A stretch of 64,000 nt of DNA from an uncultured Ignavibacteria bacterium (GCA_937870915.1 CALMZQ010000026.1:1-64000), one strand, 5' to 3'; counted from the stretch's first letter, positions 53,601-61,967 are shown. Made by a program: numbers and translations. The notes: generated from the letters alone by a model not told the origin.

Positions 53601-53770
53601 ATCTTTGTGATACCACCGCGAGTGGTCTCAAGAACACGGACCGTTGCTCCCGGAACGGGCTTTCCGTCTTTATCCAAGACCTTTCCGGTGAGAATACCGG
53701 TGATACCGGCCCATGACGCCGTGCTGGCGGCAATGAGAAGGATCGCGACGAGAAGGTACCGATGTACCAT
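50636..53770 (-). CDS. TonB-dependent outer-membrane receptor with carboxypeptidase-regulatory-like domain
   Basis: A 1044-residue receptor. After the signal (MVHRYLLVAILLIAASTASW) comes a carboxypeptidase-regulatory-like domain (GKVLDKDGKPVPGATVRVLE). The plug follows (about 120-260; ALSLNAGIRASGNNFVVRGS, VQAQTGGFGAEYGNATGG). A 22-strand-type barrel ends in TAYFAVAFRF. It is SusC-like in layout but no SusD-type lipoprotein follows; a giant secreted protein and PorV take that place. AGGAG lies 8 bases before the ATG at 53770; the earlier start at 53800 is less likely. Ligand unknown. Confidence 0.92.
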   Translation of the reverse strand: MVHRYLLVAILLIAASTASWAGITGILTGKVLDKDGKPVPGATVRVLETTRGGITKINGSYTIVNVNAGTWDVRVTAVGYDTAVKRISIVADQTLTINFELSVGGVKMKTVDVSADREMIRSTDIGTSRTIKGSDMTKVARDNVASALSLNAGIRASGNNFVVRGSRTTETQVLVDGLTVTDQFTGGLGQSGATVSAAMPSPFATEEVQAQTGGFGAEYGNATGGIVNTVVKTGKTDRFEGLVRWRKDVPFLFGTAGNGVDAGYPLEDLVDVTLGGPLGFNRSTFFFSVRNSYQNHRNIGLQVLDPVGNNLGMQPNNRTWARNITGRLRFQLSNDIAMLVGGMYGLVNGERNSWGWLYANEQGIATDNTGNPIAGATPNGIPTRNAQQIVVQEFSSNAFAQLNHTLGQNTVYEIRGSFNGKTTETAKRKTFEAPGIFSGFDLYYPEDNMAFNDSAYINGEPNKILDAYDYLRQTAYTEDGYVKIETTKRNPITGFVEGPTDAQSTANPYGLFGFFAARGNEGGVDFRKATFFQIDGNITHSAEVGETRHTFKAGVEFRSLNLQRHLNSSPWDGSPFYDVYGDQFGGNLYFDTQNGDPAALAAKAASEKPYTPTTAAIFVQDQIMFKGLVFTPGFRVDYLNSDALYRTSFDQFYPFGSPTGFAEVKPKFYISPRISITYPLTERQNFQLSYGIYYQAPPWSDFYDSFNAFQLRGSQSLGNPNMEMQRTNQYQVAYNQQLTDDLAITITGYYKDIYNQSGLAYVRVAPTPFYQQVLADYGNSRGVELTFQKRLTDNWQFNINYTLSSANGTANSSATTVALDPYTGNPAFPVTDFPLSFDQRNRVNGQLGFSWGNDEGPSIGGITFLEYFTMNVSGSWQTGLPYTPVDARGQAAGQINSARFPSTWNTELRITRTIPLGDILGGNSAIDLSLDVTNLLNFTDAIAYYPATGSPDYNGTTLNRQPSDFPQTTYYRDADPANKSSIAPAQYDRIGKRLYQPLVDFNNDGRVTNEETYRGYQMYVADFVAQRGNYQFPRTAYFAVAFRF

Positions 53771-53818
53771 GGATCTACTCCTGAAGGACTCGATGGACAT
53801 TTTTTAAATTCTTCTAGA

Positions 53819-55834
53819 TCAGCGGACAACAACAACAGGCACAACGGAACGACGACCGTTTTGCTCTACAACACAGTGATAGGTGCCTGCGCTAAGTGAT
53901 CGTGTTGCGATCACGAGTTCCCATTCACCTTGCGTTGTTGGACTTTGCGATGTCATGATAGTTTCTCCGAGTGTCGAGAGAAGTGACACCGTCACGCGCC
54001 CACTGGTTACACTGTTGATACGAACTGTTGCAACATCGCTTGCCGGATTCGGCATAACGCTGATGTTCGCTTTAAGAGTTTCATCTTCACTGTCAACACT
54101 ATTGACAGGCGTAAGCTGCGCTACATCATAGGCAGCGAACATCACCTTTGCTGCATCTGCAGGAGTTTCAACATTCGTTACACGATCGCCTGGATTTGGA
54201 CTTGCACTGTAGGCCAAATACATCCGGCCATTCAGTACGTCATCACAGAGTGTTCCGTATTGGCAGTTCACACCGTCTACTGTAAGGTCTGTAGGGGGCG
54301 ACCAAATATTCACACCCGCAGGCTTATACGTTGCCCATACGTGGCCGTTTAAAGCATCAACTGCAGAGAGTGTATCGGGCTCGTTTACCGGATTGCCGCC
54401 CGTTGTATCGGCCATGATGTTCTTCGTATCGCCATTCTTGAACGATCCGTACAGACAATAGACCGTGTTCTGTGCATCGATACCGAGCTGCGGCCAACGG
54501 CTTACTCCATCAAACAATCGCAAATTCATCGCATAACCGCTTCCATCCCATGCTGATCCATTCGGAGGAGCCATGAAGAAGAGATTCGTCTCCCCTTCAT
54601 TAGTGTACAGCATCCCAAGGTCGCGAAGGAATGTTTGCTGATTGAGGATCGAGATCAAGCCTTGACGCGTTCCATTCGTATCCTTACGTACAACGTACGA
54701 GGGAACAACACCCATCACATAATGGGTGGTTCCGTCACCATCAATGATCACGTCAAGGTGACCATTCGGCGTAGGGACCGTATCAGAATACACTTCGAAT
54801 GTGCCCCATTCATTCAATGCGGAGTCAATGTCTGAGTATTGCGGGGAGAAAATGACCCTTGCTTGGTCTGCAGGCCATGTTGATCCGCCGTCTGTGGACG
54901 TGCGGGAGATCATGCGGAGGGAATTGTCTGTATACACGATCACCACCTTGTCACCACGTGCTGTTATAGCATAGGTGTCTCCACCAAGACCCACCGGTTG
55001 GGCGCCTTCTGGTGCTCCTGATCCCGTAAAGAGTGTTTCACTGCTCCACGAAAAGCCACCATCTGTAGAACGACGGTAGCCAACTTGAGGATTGCCATCG
55101 GTGAGGGTACGGTTGTAGATCAAATGCGTGTTGCCCTGAGCATCAACGGCAGCACGAGGCCAGAGGGATGAGTCGGCCGGAGACGTTACTTCTTTGAAGA
55201 AGATCGGTTGATCTCCAACTCCGGAATTGCCATAGAAGCGGATTGGAGTGTGTGACGGCGTTCCGATCAGTCCGTCTTGATATTGCACAAGAGATGGCCA
55301 TCCGGCCCGCTGCGACTCTACCTTCTGCCAGTCCTCAATTCCTATTGCCGGGGCGTCCGGTGTAGATACCTCAAGGAACGTGTAATGCGTTCCCCGGTTA
55401 TTGCCGGCAAATCCCGGGATGCGCGTTGCTAGGTCGCGCGTAGAGTCTTTTGACGTCATCCAAACCATCTGAATATACTTGTCTGGACCATCGGCAAAAT
55501 ATGCTAGGCGGTTAGACATCGCACCATTCGTCTGGAAGTCGTAATACGTAAATCCAACTTCAACGCCAGGGAGCCCCGCTTGAACTGCATCCACGATCTT
55601 TGGCGTGCGTTGCCCAAAGATCGGCGACGAAACAGCCTCCCGATATTCAACGTCATTGGCTGTAGTTGAAACTTTACCGATGGACTCACGTACAGTGTTA
55701 CCAACGGACCCTTGTGTCCGTGGTATCATAGTGTTCTTAGCGCTCTTAAGCGACTGAGCAGGCGAAGCCGTACTCGCCAAGGCAAGTGCAAGGACAACAC
55801 CGTACATATGGAAATGCGTCAAAAAACGGTTCAT
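53819..55834 (-). CDS. Secreted sialidase-like Asp-box protein with T9SS sorting domain
   Basis: A 671-residue protein with a signal peptide (MYGVVLALALASTASPAQS). A six-bladed propeller-like region carries Asp-box repeats (STDGGFSWSSETLF, STDGGSTWPADQAR) and YxxxP-type strands (VAAMFAAYDVAQL region). The C-terminus (VMPNPASDVATVRINS, then SAGTYHCVVEQNG) is a T9SS type A sorting domain. An arginine triad typical of true sialidases is not obvious, so glycan binding may be its role. CAGGAG lies 9 bases before the ATG. It heads the TonB-PorV cluster. Confidence 0.87.
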   Translation of the reverse strand: MNRFLTHFHMYGVVLALALASTASPAQSLKSAKNTMIPRTQGSVGNTVRESIGKVSTTANDVEYREAVSSPIFGQRTPKIVDAVQAGLPGVEVGFTYYDFQTNGAMSNRLAYFADGPDKYIQMVWMTSKDSTRDLATRIPGFAGNNRGTHYTFLEVSTPDAPAIGIEDWQKVESQRAGWPSLVQYQDGLIGTPSHTPIRFYGNSGVGDQPIFFKEVTSPADSSLWPRAAVDAQGNTHLIYNRTLTDGNPQVGYRRSTDGGFSWSSETLFTGSGAPEGAQPVGLGGDTYAITARGDKVVIVYTDNSLRMISRTSTDGGSTWPADQARVIFSPQYSDIDSALNEWGTFEVYSDTVPTPNGHLDVIIDGDGTTHYVMGVVPSYVVRKDTNGTRQGLISILNQQTFLRDLGMLYTNEGETNLFFMAPPNGSAWDGSGYAMNLRLFDGVSRWPQLGIDAQNTVYCLYGSFKNGDTKNIMADTTGGNPVNEPDTLSAVDALNGHVWATYKPAGVNIWSPPTDLTVDGVNCQYGTLCDDVLNGRMYLAYSASPNPGDRVTNVETPADAAKVMFAAYDVAQLTPVNSVDSEDETLKANISVMPNPASDVATVRINSVTSGRVTVSLLSTLGETIMTSQSPTTQGEWELVIATRSLSAGTYHCVVEQNGRRSVVPVVVVR

Positions 55835-55868
55835 TCCATCTCCTGTATTACAACTTCGTCATAAGAGG

Positions 55869-55886
55869 GCGCACAAGGCGGTGCGC
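55869..55886 (-). terminator. Possible terminator hairpin after the anti-sigma gene
   Basis: GCGCAC (55869-55874), loop AAGGCG, GTGCGC (55881-55886). On the minus strand it lies 24 bases after the anti-sigma stop and is followed by CCTCTTAT, a weak T tract. A second, smaller inverted repeat (55894-55911) contains the stop codon itself. Confidence 0.4.
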
Positions 55887-55909
55887 AATATACAATGGTT
55901 TTGAAACCA

Positions 55910-57100
55910 TTATGGGGTGATTTGAAGACCAACGATGGCATTCAACAATATCCCCTGAACGGTACGGGCCTCTGCACCAACGGAAAGTGATATCCATTGT
56001 TGGAGCTGAACCTGACCTGTAACACGGCCATATCCTACAAGTCCGATATCATCTACACCCACCCCACCTCGGACGAGGACTTCTGCGAATCCTGATCGTA
56101 TCACAGATTTCTGGACAAAGGCGGATCCCCAAAGCCGCGATGTTGTGGCCGTGGTCGTGATTGTTTCCAGGTCATACCCATTTTTCGGCGTCGGATCCAA
56201 CTTTGATGGCCTGCCACTTTCTCCCGGTACTCTTCCAGCCCAGCCTGCCCCTGGTTCATTGCGCCTGATATTTGCCTTGGTCACCACGTTGCTGGCATAG
56301 GAAAGGGACCCAAACTCCAATCCAACTACAAGACCGTCCCCTACTCCAAACCCAACACTCTGGGAAACGATCGTTGCATTCGACATGCTTGGCTCACTTC
56401 CTCCAAAACCTGTCCCCACGTAGGTTCCGAGAACTACAGCCAACGTGGGAGAATGGGGCTCATCCAATCCTATGCGTGGTTGGTCCGGCCTTGGGTCCAT
56501 GACCGGCGGCGCATCATCAAAAAGTGAGGTAAGAGGACGTGTTGGGAGTTCCACAGACTTGGAATTCTCGGGAGTGCCTTCGTCATCAACACCAAGCGAT
56601 GGTGATCCAAGGACTACGATGGATGCTGTGGACGTATCTAGACGCGCCGGCTGGCTGATGCCAAAATCGTTACGTCCTGCTACCCTTGGTACACGCATTT
56701 CGCCTGTTTTGTGATCAACAGACGCTACCTGGGTTTGAGCAGTACGACCAATGAACTGCATCACAACGTCCTGAACCGGAACGGTGAGGGCAAACAACGC
56801 TACCACCAGGCTTGCCATCAAGCGCTGCATTCGAATGTTCCCGCCTCCACCGCCTTTTCGGGGAAGCGGAGCCGCTGTAGCTGAGTCTATTCTTGAAAAC
56901 ACAGCAGCGAGAGTATCCTCCCGGGTGTCCTCAGGGACCTCGATCGGATCTGCGCATGACATTGCAATGTGGATCAGAATCGCTGCGTCAAAAGCTTCTT
57001 TTGCAGCAGGATCTTCGGAGATCCGCTTGCGCAGTTCCATGTCCTCTTCGATCGAGAGATCGCCGTCGAGATATTTCGAGACGAGAATGTCCGGTATCAT
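55910..57100 (-). CDS. Anti-sigma factor with periplasmic linker and predicted outer-membrane barrel
   Basis: A 396-residue protein. Residues 1-50 are an anti-sigma-like cytoplasmic helix bundle (KYLDGDLSIEEDMELRKRIS) without the zinc His-x3-Cys-x2-Cys motif. One inner-membrane helix follows at about 91-112. Residues 115-228 are a Pro/Asp-rich linker. Residues 229-396 alternate as beta strands (LAVVLGTYVGTGF, VGLEFGSLSY, FAEVLVRGGVGVDDIGLVGY, ISLSVGAEARTVQGILLNAI) and look like a small outer-membrane barrel. The layout matches the dual membrane-spanning anti-sigma factors described in Bacteroides. Its ATG overlaps the sigma gene stop (ATGA). Confidence 0.75.
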   Translation of the reverse strand: MIPDILVSKYLDGDLSIEEDMELRKRISEDPAAKEAFDAAILIHIAMSCADPIEVPEDTREDTLAAVFSRIDSATAAPLPRKGGGGGNIRMQRLMASLVVALFALTVPVQDVVMQFIGRTAQTQVASVDHKTGEMRVPRVAGRNDFGISQPARLDTSTASIVVLGSPSLGVDDEGTPENSKSVELPTRPLTSLFDDAPPVMDPRPDQPRIGLDEPHSPTLAVVLGTYVGTGFGGSEPSMSNATIVSQSVGFGVGDGLVVGLEFGSLSYASNVVTKANIRRNEPGAGWAGRVPGESGRPSKLDPTPKNGYDLETITTTATTSRLWGSAFVQKSVIRSGFAEVLVRGGVGVDDIGLVGYGRVTGQVQLQQWISLSVGAEARTVQGILLNAIVGLQITP

Positions 57101-57666
57101 TTTTCGTGCAGCACTACAGCTGCGAGAAGTTTGCGCATCATAAGTCGGGCGCGATGTACACGCACCTTGGCCAACGAAAGGTCAATAGAGCAGATTTCGG
57201 CGATTTCTTGGTAGGAATGCCCTTCGTATTCACGGAGGATCATTGCCTCGCGTAAAGCCGGAGGGAGCACCTTCATGGCACGCTCAATTTGTTCTCGGAG
57301 GGCAATGTCTACGTCGGCATCTTCCTTCCAGGCATGAGCCCCTTCATCAAATGCTTCATGGGTCTTGCGACGTGACCTGATCATGTTGAGACAGGTCCTT
57401 CGTGCTATCACAAAAAGCCATGAGCGCACGTTGTCCCCACGGAGCTCTTCTCTATGCTCGTAGAATCGGATGAAGGTGTCTTGGAAGGCGTCCTTGGCGG
57501 CTGCTTCATCATCGAGCATGTGCCTGCAGAACCGATACACAGCCCCCTGATAGAGGTCGTAGATCGTACGGAATGCAGCCCTGTCTCCTTGGCGGAAAGC
57601 AGCTACCACCAGAGTGAGATCCTCTGGAAGTAGTGGTTTGCCGGTATGGTTGCCGCGTCCGCGCAT
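57097..57666 (-). CDS. ECF-type RNA polymerase sigma factor
   Basis: A 189-residue sigma-70 family factor. Region 2: YDLYQGAVYRFCRHMLDDEA, then AKDAFQDTFIRFYEHRE and WLFVIARRTCLNMIRSRR. Region 4: LREAMILREYEGHSYQEIAE, then ICSIDLSLAKVRVHRARLMM. It is coupled by ATGA to the anti-sigma gene, so envelope signals probably release it. The start ATG at 57666 has AAGGG 10 bases upstream and is preferred over a TTG 9 bases earlier. The next downstream genes (TonB, PorV, secreted proteins) are plausible targets, but no shared promoter motif was found. Confidence 0.93.
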   Translation of the reverse strand: MRGRGNHTGKPLLPEDLTLVVAAFRQGDRAAFRTIYDLYQGAVYRFCRHMLDDEAAAKDAFQDTFIRFYEHREELRGDNVRSWLFVIARRTCLNMIRSRRKTHEAFDEGAHAWKEDADVDIALREQIERAMKVLPPALREAMILREYEGHSYQEIAEICSIDLSLAKVRVHRARLMMRKLLAAVVLHEK

Positions 57667-57714
57667 GGTATTCAACCCTTCGTTAGGAGGTTGACAACGC
57701 GGAGGAAAAAAGAG

Positions 57715-58410
57715 TTACAGGGACACCACCCAATTCACCAAGGTTAGTGCGCCAAAGATCAGCATTGTGATCACCCACACAACAAGGCCAACGATGATTC
57801 CGAACCGACGGTGCAGTCCTCCCCAGGTTGTAAGAGCAACTGCAATAGCGATATACTGCCACACGGATATCAAACTGATTCGCTGCAACCAGGTAAACAT
57901 CGCTGGAGCGTCAAGGGGGCTTATGAATACCCCTGCATGAAGTCCGGCCCTTGAAGTATGAAAGAGCAAATGCCCTGTTGTTGCTAGCGCAAGATCGGCA
58001 CATTGCAGCAGTGCTGACGAGGCAACCGAAACCATGGCCATAGAGTACGTGACGGGCGCATTGGTCATGAACCGCGTCATCACAAGGAACAATCCGGAGA
58101 GGGCTGCCATGGAGATGATGGTCACCATCAATGCACCTCCGAGTGCTCCGGTGAACTGGCGCTGGGGCGATGAAAGATCGAGCTGCGCCTCCTTAACTGG
58201 GGCGGCGGCAGCATTATTTGTCAGAATGCGAGATTCAACGGCCAATGACACATCGCCGTTCTCCAGCATGGCACACCACGTACTCGTAATGGCTATGAGC
58301 AAGACGGCTATGGCGAAACTCGCCATAGCCGTTTGTGGTGTTGCTTCTTGTACTCTCCATGGCGCAAATAAAAAGTGCCAGAGAGCCTTGCTTGCAGAAA
58401 TGATGCGCAC
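57715..58410 (-). CDS. YIP1-like multi-pass membrane protein
   Basis: A 231-residue protein with five membrane helices (about 28-48, 90-112, 122-145, 175-195 and 205-228). FLFAPWRVQE at the N-terminus and the helix spacing recall the YIP1 domain. The start is a GTG at 58410 with AGGGG about 11 bases upstream; no ATG is available. It follows the M16 gene by 14 bases in the Lnt-M16 operon. Function unknown. Confidence 0.7.
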   Translation of the reverse strand: MRIISASKALWHFLFAPWRVQEATPQTAMASFAIAVLLIAITSTWCAMLENGDVSLAVESRILTNNAAAAPVKEAQLDLSSPQRQFTGALGGALMVTIISMAALSGLFLVMTRFMTNAPVTYSMAMVSVASSALLQCADLALATTGHLLFHTSRAGLHAGVFISPLDAPAMFTWLQRISLISVWQYIAIAVALTTWGGLHRRFGIIVGLVVWVITMLIFGALTLVNWVVSL

Positions 58411-58424
58411 GAAGGATCAGCCCC

Positions 58425-60629
58425 TTACTTCGTTGGCGGAGTGAAGTGGGCGTCCGTGATTGGTGCGTTCACAGTGTAGGTTGCGCGCATGGTCATTGAA
58501 TAGATGCTATTCTGAACCCGTGTGATGCTTGGCATCTTTACACCGGCAACGGTTGTGAACTCTTCATACTTCTCCGTAGTGGTCAAGAGTCCCTGTTGGG
58601 TCTGCTCGTCCTTCTCCAGGCGGGAGACAAGCATCGTTGCTTCATCGATGTAGTAACGATCGGCTCGGCCAAACGGACTGGTAGTTTCAACAAGGATCAT
58701 CCCATCCCGCTTGCCCTTTACCGTTACGGTATATCCATCGGTGATGATCGTTGCAAAAGGGAAGATTCGGGCTTCGAGGATGAGCTTGGCGGACTCGTCC
58801 TTGCTTTGTTCTCCGGCAGGACCGTTCATCATGGAGACCCATGCCGAGGATCCGTTGATCCACTGCGCCTGTTTCATCATTCCAAGATCTAACACCAACA
58901 TCTCCTTGTTTGGCACAGCTACCGTGCGCTCAAAGGTTCCGTTCATGTCCCTTCCCTGCATCTTCATTTCCACTGTGCCCTTCACAACAACGTTCGTTAT
59001 TGCGTCAACGGCGGCGCGTCCTCCCAAGGCTTCAATATACTTGTCAACGAGCTGCTGGGCCGACAGATTCACGGGCTCCAACGCTGCGGCAACTGCAGGT
59101 TCAAGATCGAGTGTAAAATCCTTGATCGGACCGAATTGTTCAAGTTTAGAGCGTACGTCCGGACTTCCTACAACGATTAGTCGAAGGTTGAACATGTTGA
59201 GGTATCTGCTCGCAGCCTCTTGGATATCACCTTCACCAAGCGCTTGAATACGGGATGTGTAGTTGATCACATGGTCAATAGATACATCGTTCATCCATGC
59301 GTTCTGTAAAACGGCGGCAACCGTGCCCGCTCGTTCAAACGCAATTTGATACTGTCCCACTTCTGTGGCAATACGTCTCTGCAATGCTTCTTCTTCCGGG
59401 CCTTCGCCAGCGAGCTTGCGGAGCTCTCTGTAGATAACCATGATCGCAGAGTCTGTTACCGCTGTGCGAACTTCGGATCCAAGTGCAATACGGTTGTAGC
59501 GACGTCCGCGTGTGAGCGTAGAGAACGGCGAATACGTGTACGAGTATGTCTCACGAAGTGTATTGAACAGCATGCTTCCAAAACCACCGCCAACGTAACT
59601 CACCATCACATCCGTTGCATCGTAGTCGGGTGAGCTCACTGCAGGCCCTACGGCAGAGACAACAATAGTACTCTGCACAGATCCCTTGCGTGGCACAAAG
59701 TAGACGCCGGCTGGTTCTGTAGTCATCTTTGGAAAGTCAACTTCTGGGCGAGTTCCCTTTTCCCACGACGTGAAATATTTCTTCAGGAGGTCACGTGCTT
59801 CTTTCTCCGTGATGTCTCCAACGATGGCAATGGACGACGAGTTCGGTCGGATGTAGTTGCTATGGAAGGCAACTACGTCTTCGCGTGTAACGGCTTCGAT
59901 AGTCTCTTTTGAAGTTCGGCGTGCAAGAGGGTTATCCATTCCGTAAATAACCTTGCGCGATAGCGCAGAAGCGATCTCCATTGGTCGAGACCGTCTACTT
60001 TGCACACTCGCTTGGTATTGCTGCTTGAGTTTTGCTAGTTCTTGCTGATCAAACGTTGGTTCGCGCAACTGTTCGCTCATGATGGAGAGCACGGTGTTGG
60101 TGTGCCGTTTGAGGAACGACGCATTGATGTTCATCGACTCACCGGCCGTAGACACAGAGATGCTTGCACCAACGCCATCGAGGGCGTCTGCGATCTTCTG
60201 TGCAGTCCGATTCTTTGTGCCCTTACTAAGCATATCACCTGCAATGGCCGCAGTTCCTTCCTTGCCGGTCGGATCGTATGCGTCTCCACCTCGAACTGCA
60301 AGACTGAACGTTAACGTTGGCTGCTCGTGGTTCTCAATGAGATAGACATGCAGTCCGTTGGAAAGCGTGAACTCTTTGTAGTCAGGAAACTGAAACGCTG
60401 TGCCCGGAAGCGCATTTGGGCGAACATTCAAGTCTGGCGGGTCGAGCTTTTCTGTCTTCGGCGATTCATCAATTGCGGAAGGGGCTTGAGTTGTTGCCGA
60501 CTTCTTCCCCTTCTTCGTTGACTTCTTCTTCGACGTCTGCGCGCCAGCATCAAACGAAAGGACCATCACAAAACTCAGGGCGATCAGCGCGATTCGGTAC
60601 ATGGCAGTAGATGTTGTGTTGGTAGTCAT
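58425..60629 (-). CDS. M16-family protein lacking the zinc motif, fused to a LolA-like domain
   Basis: A 734-residue exported protein (signal IALIALSFVMVLSFDAGA). A Lys/Ser-rich linker (KKKSTKKGKKS) leads into two M16 halves (about 75-490). Where active members have HxxEH, this one reads GTAAIAGDMLSKGT, so it cannot bind zinc. The last ~220 residues (LSAQQLVDKYIEALGGRAAV onward) resemble LolA/LppX-type lipoprotein-sorting domains. It probably serves as the non-catalytic partner of the M16 protein encoded just upstream. The ATG at 60629 was chosen because AAGGGG precedes it; an ATG at 60602 lacks a ribosome site. Confidence 0.85.
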   Translation of the reverse strand: MTTNTTSTAMYRIALIALSFVMVLSFDAGAQTSKKKSTKKGKKSATTQAPSAIDESPKTEKLDPPDLNVRPNALPGTAFQFPDYKEFTLSNGLHVYLIENHEQPTLTFSLAVRGGDAYDPTGKEGTAAIAGDMLSKGTKNRTAQKIADALDGVGASISVSTAGESMNINASFLKRHTNTVLSIMSEQLREPTFDQQELAKLKQQYQASVQSRRSRPMEIASALSRKVIYGMDNPLARRTSKETIEAVTREDVVAFHSNYIRPNSSSIAIVGDITEKEARDLLKKYFTSWEKGTRPEVDFPKMTTEPAGVYFVPRKGSVQSTIVVSAVGPAVSSPDYDATDVMVSYVGGGFGSMLFNTLRETYSYTYSPFSTLTRGRRYNRIALGSEVRTAVTDSAIMVIYRELRKLAGEGPEEEALQRRIATEVGQYQIAFERAGTVAAVLQNAWMNDVSIDHVINYTSRIQALGEGDIQEAASRYLNMFNLRLIVVGSPDVRSKLEQFGPIKDFTLDLEPAVAAALEPVNLSAQQLVDKYIEALGGRAAVDAITNVVVKGTVEMKMQGRDMNGTFERTVAVPNKEMLVLDLGMMKQAQWINGSSAWVSMMNGPAGEQSKDESAKLILEARIFPFATIITDGYTVTVKGKRDGMILVETTSPFGRADRYYIDEATMLVSRLEKDEQTQQGLLTTTEKYEEFTTVAGVKMPSITRVQNSIYSMTMRATYTVNAPITDAHFTPPTK

Positions 60630-60632
60630 GGT

Positions 60633-61967
60633 TCACCCCTTCACTGGCAAGTAGGTGAGAACAACGCGTTCGTTTGTTCCAAAGACTCTCTTTGCAACGC
60701 GCTGGATATCGGCCTTGGTGACCTTCTGATATTTTGCCATTTCTTCGTTAATGGCGCCGGTGGACTTCTCAAAACGATAGGCGTTAGAGAGTGCTAGTGC
60801 CTTTTGGTAGACACCCATCAGACCCTCCACCATTTCGGCTTCCTTGATGTTCTTTGCCTTGGCAAGCTCTTCATCAGTTATGCCATCTCGGATCACACGC
60901 GCGATTTCTGCATCGATGGCCTTTTCTACGTCAGCAAGCCCCTTACCCGGTGCAGCAATACCAACGTAGAATGCCATGCCGGAATATTCGCGTTGCATAA
61001 TGGAGAGAGAAGCTTGAACAGCAATCTGCTGACTATCCACGATAGAACGATAAAGTCGTGAAGACTCCCCATCGGCCATAATCGAACTCAGAAGATCAGC
61101 GGCATAAGCATCCGGATCTGTCATTGGCATTGCTCTGTACGAAACAAAAAGGGCCGGAAGCTGTGCCTTAGGATCGTTGATGGTCTCACGAACTTCGCCC
61201 GTCATCGCAACAAACTCATTGATTACCGGACGTCGTGGTTCCGGCGCTTTTGGATATCCACCAAAGTAGGCGTTGATCGTTTCACGTACGAGTGTTTCAT
61301 CGAAGTCACCGCTTACAACGAGCACGGCGTTGTTGGGCTGGTAAAACGTATCGTAGAACGCTTTGAATTCTGCGATAGAGGCACTGTCTATGTGTTGTGC
61401 AGAACCGATTGGAGCCCATTGATATGGGGTACCTTTGAACAACACGGCCTGAGCCTTCTCCATCCAACCGCCATAGGGAGCGTTGTCATAGCGATTCTTG
61501 CGCTCTTCCTTCACTACGCCGCGTTGTGTTTCCACACCGATAGTATTCACGTGAAGCTTACGCATACGTTGTGCTTCGATCCAGAGGGCAAGACGAATCT
61601 GGTTCGACGGAAGGACGAAATGGTATACCGTCTGGTCGTTACTCGTGAAAGCATTGAGCTGTCCACCAGCCCCATTCACCATCTTATCGATCGTTGCACG
61701 CTCGATGGCATCCGTTGATTCAAACATCAGGTGCTCAAAGAAGTGCGCAAAACCCGTGCGGGACGGGTCTTCATCTCTTGAGCCTACCTTGTAGTGGACA
61801 ACTGTGGCAACCACGGGAGCCGAATGATCCTCGTGGAGGATCACATGGAGGCCGTTCGGTAGGTCATACTCTTTGAAGGCAAGGGGCTTTGTTTGCGCCA
61901 TGGCCGACAACGAGAGGCCCAGGATGGCAACAGCAATGGCTGCGATCCGGGAGGTCGGACGATTCAT
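60633..61967 (-). CDS. M16-family zinc metallopeptidase, catalytic subunit
   Basis: A 444-residue exported peptidase (signal IAAIAVAILGLSLSAMA). The inverted zinc motif HFFEH is at 75-79 in TGFAHFFEHLMFEST, with the distal Glu in VETQRGVVKEERKNR near 150. The second half is the structural M16 domain (LSSIMADGESSRLYRSIVDS). Periplasmic M16 enzymes cut peptides as two-part chambers; the following gene encodes a zinc-less partner. The start overlaps lnt by ATGA. Confidence 0.93.
   Translation of the reverse strand: MNRPTSRIAAIAVAILGLSLSAMAQTKPLAFKEYDLPNGLHVILHEDHSAPVVATVVHYKVGSRDEDPSRTGFAHFFEHLMFESTDAIERATIDKMVNGAGGQLNAFTSNDQTVYHFVLPSNQIRLALWIEAQRMRKLHVNTIGVETQRGVVKEERKNRYDNAPYGGWMEKAQAVLFKGTPYQWAPIGSAQHIDSASIAEFKAFYDTFYQPNNAVLVVSGDFDETLVRETINAYFGGYPKAPEPRRPVINEFVAMTGEVRETINDPKAQLPALFVSYRAMPMTDPDAYAADLLSSIMADGESSRLYRSIVDSQQIAVQASLSIMQREYSGMAFYVGIAAPGKGLADVEKAIDAEIARVIRDGITDEELAKAKNIKEAEMVEGLMGVYQKALALSNAYRFEKSTGAINEEMAKYQKVTKADIQRVAKRVFGTNERVVLTYLPVKG

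Noticed and set aside
53819-55834. True exo-alpha-sialidase
   Set aside because: Asp-boxes are present but the arginine triad and nucleophile tyrosine are not apparent, so only a sialidase-like propeller is claimed.
55894-55911. AATGGTTT-TG-AAACCATT hairpin as a terminator
   Set aside because: The stem overlaps the stop codon, has a 2-base loop and no T tract.
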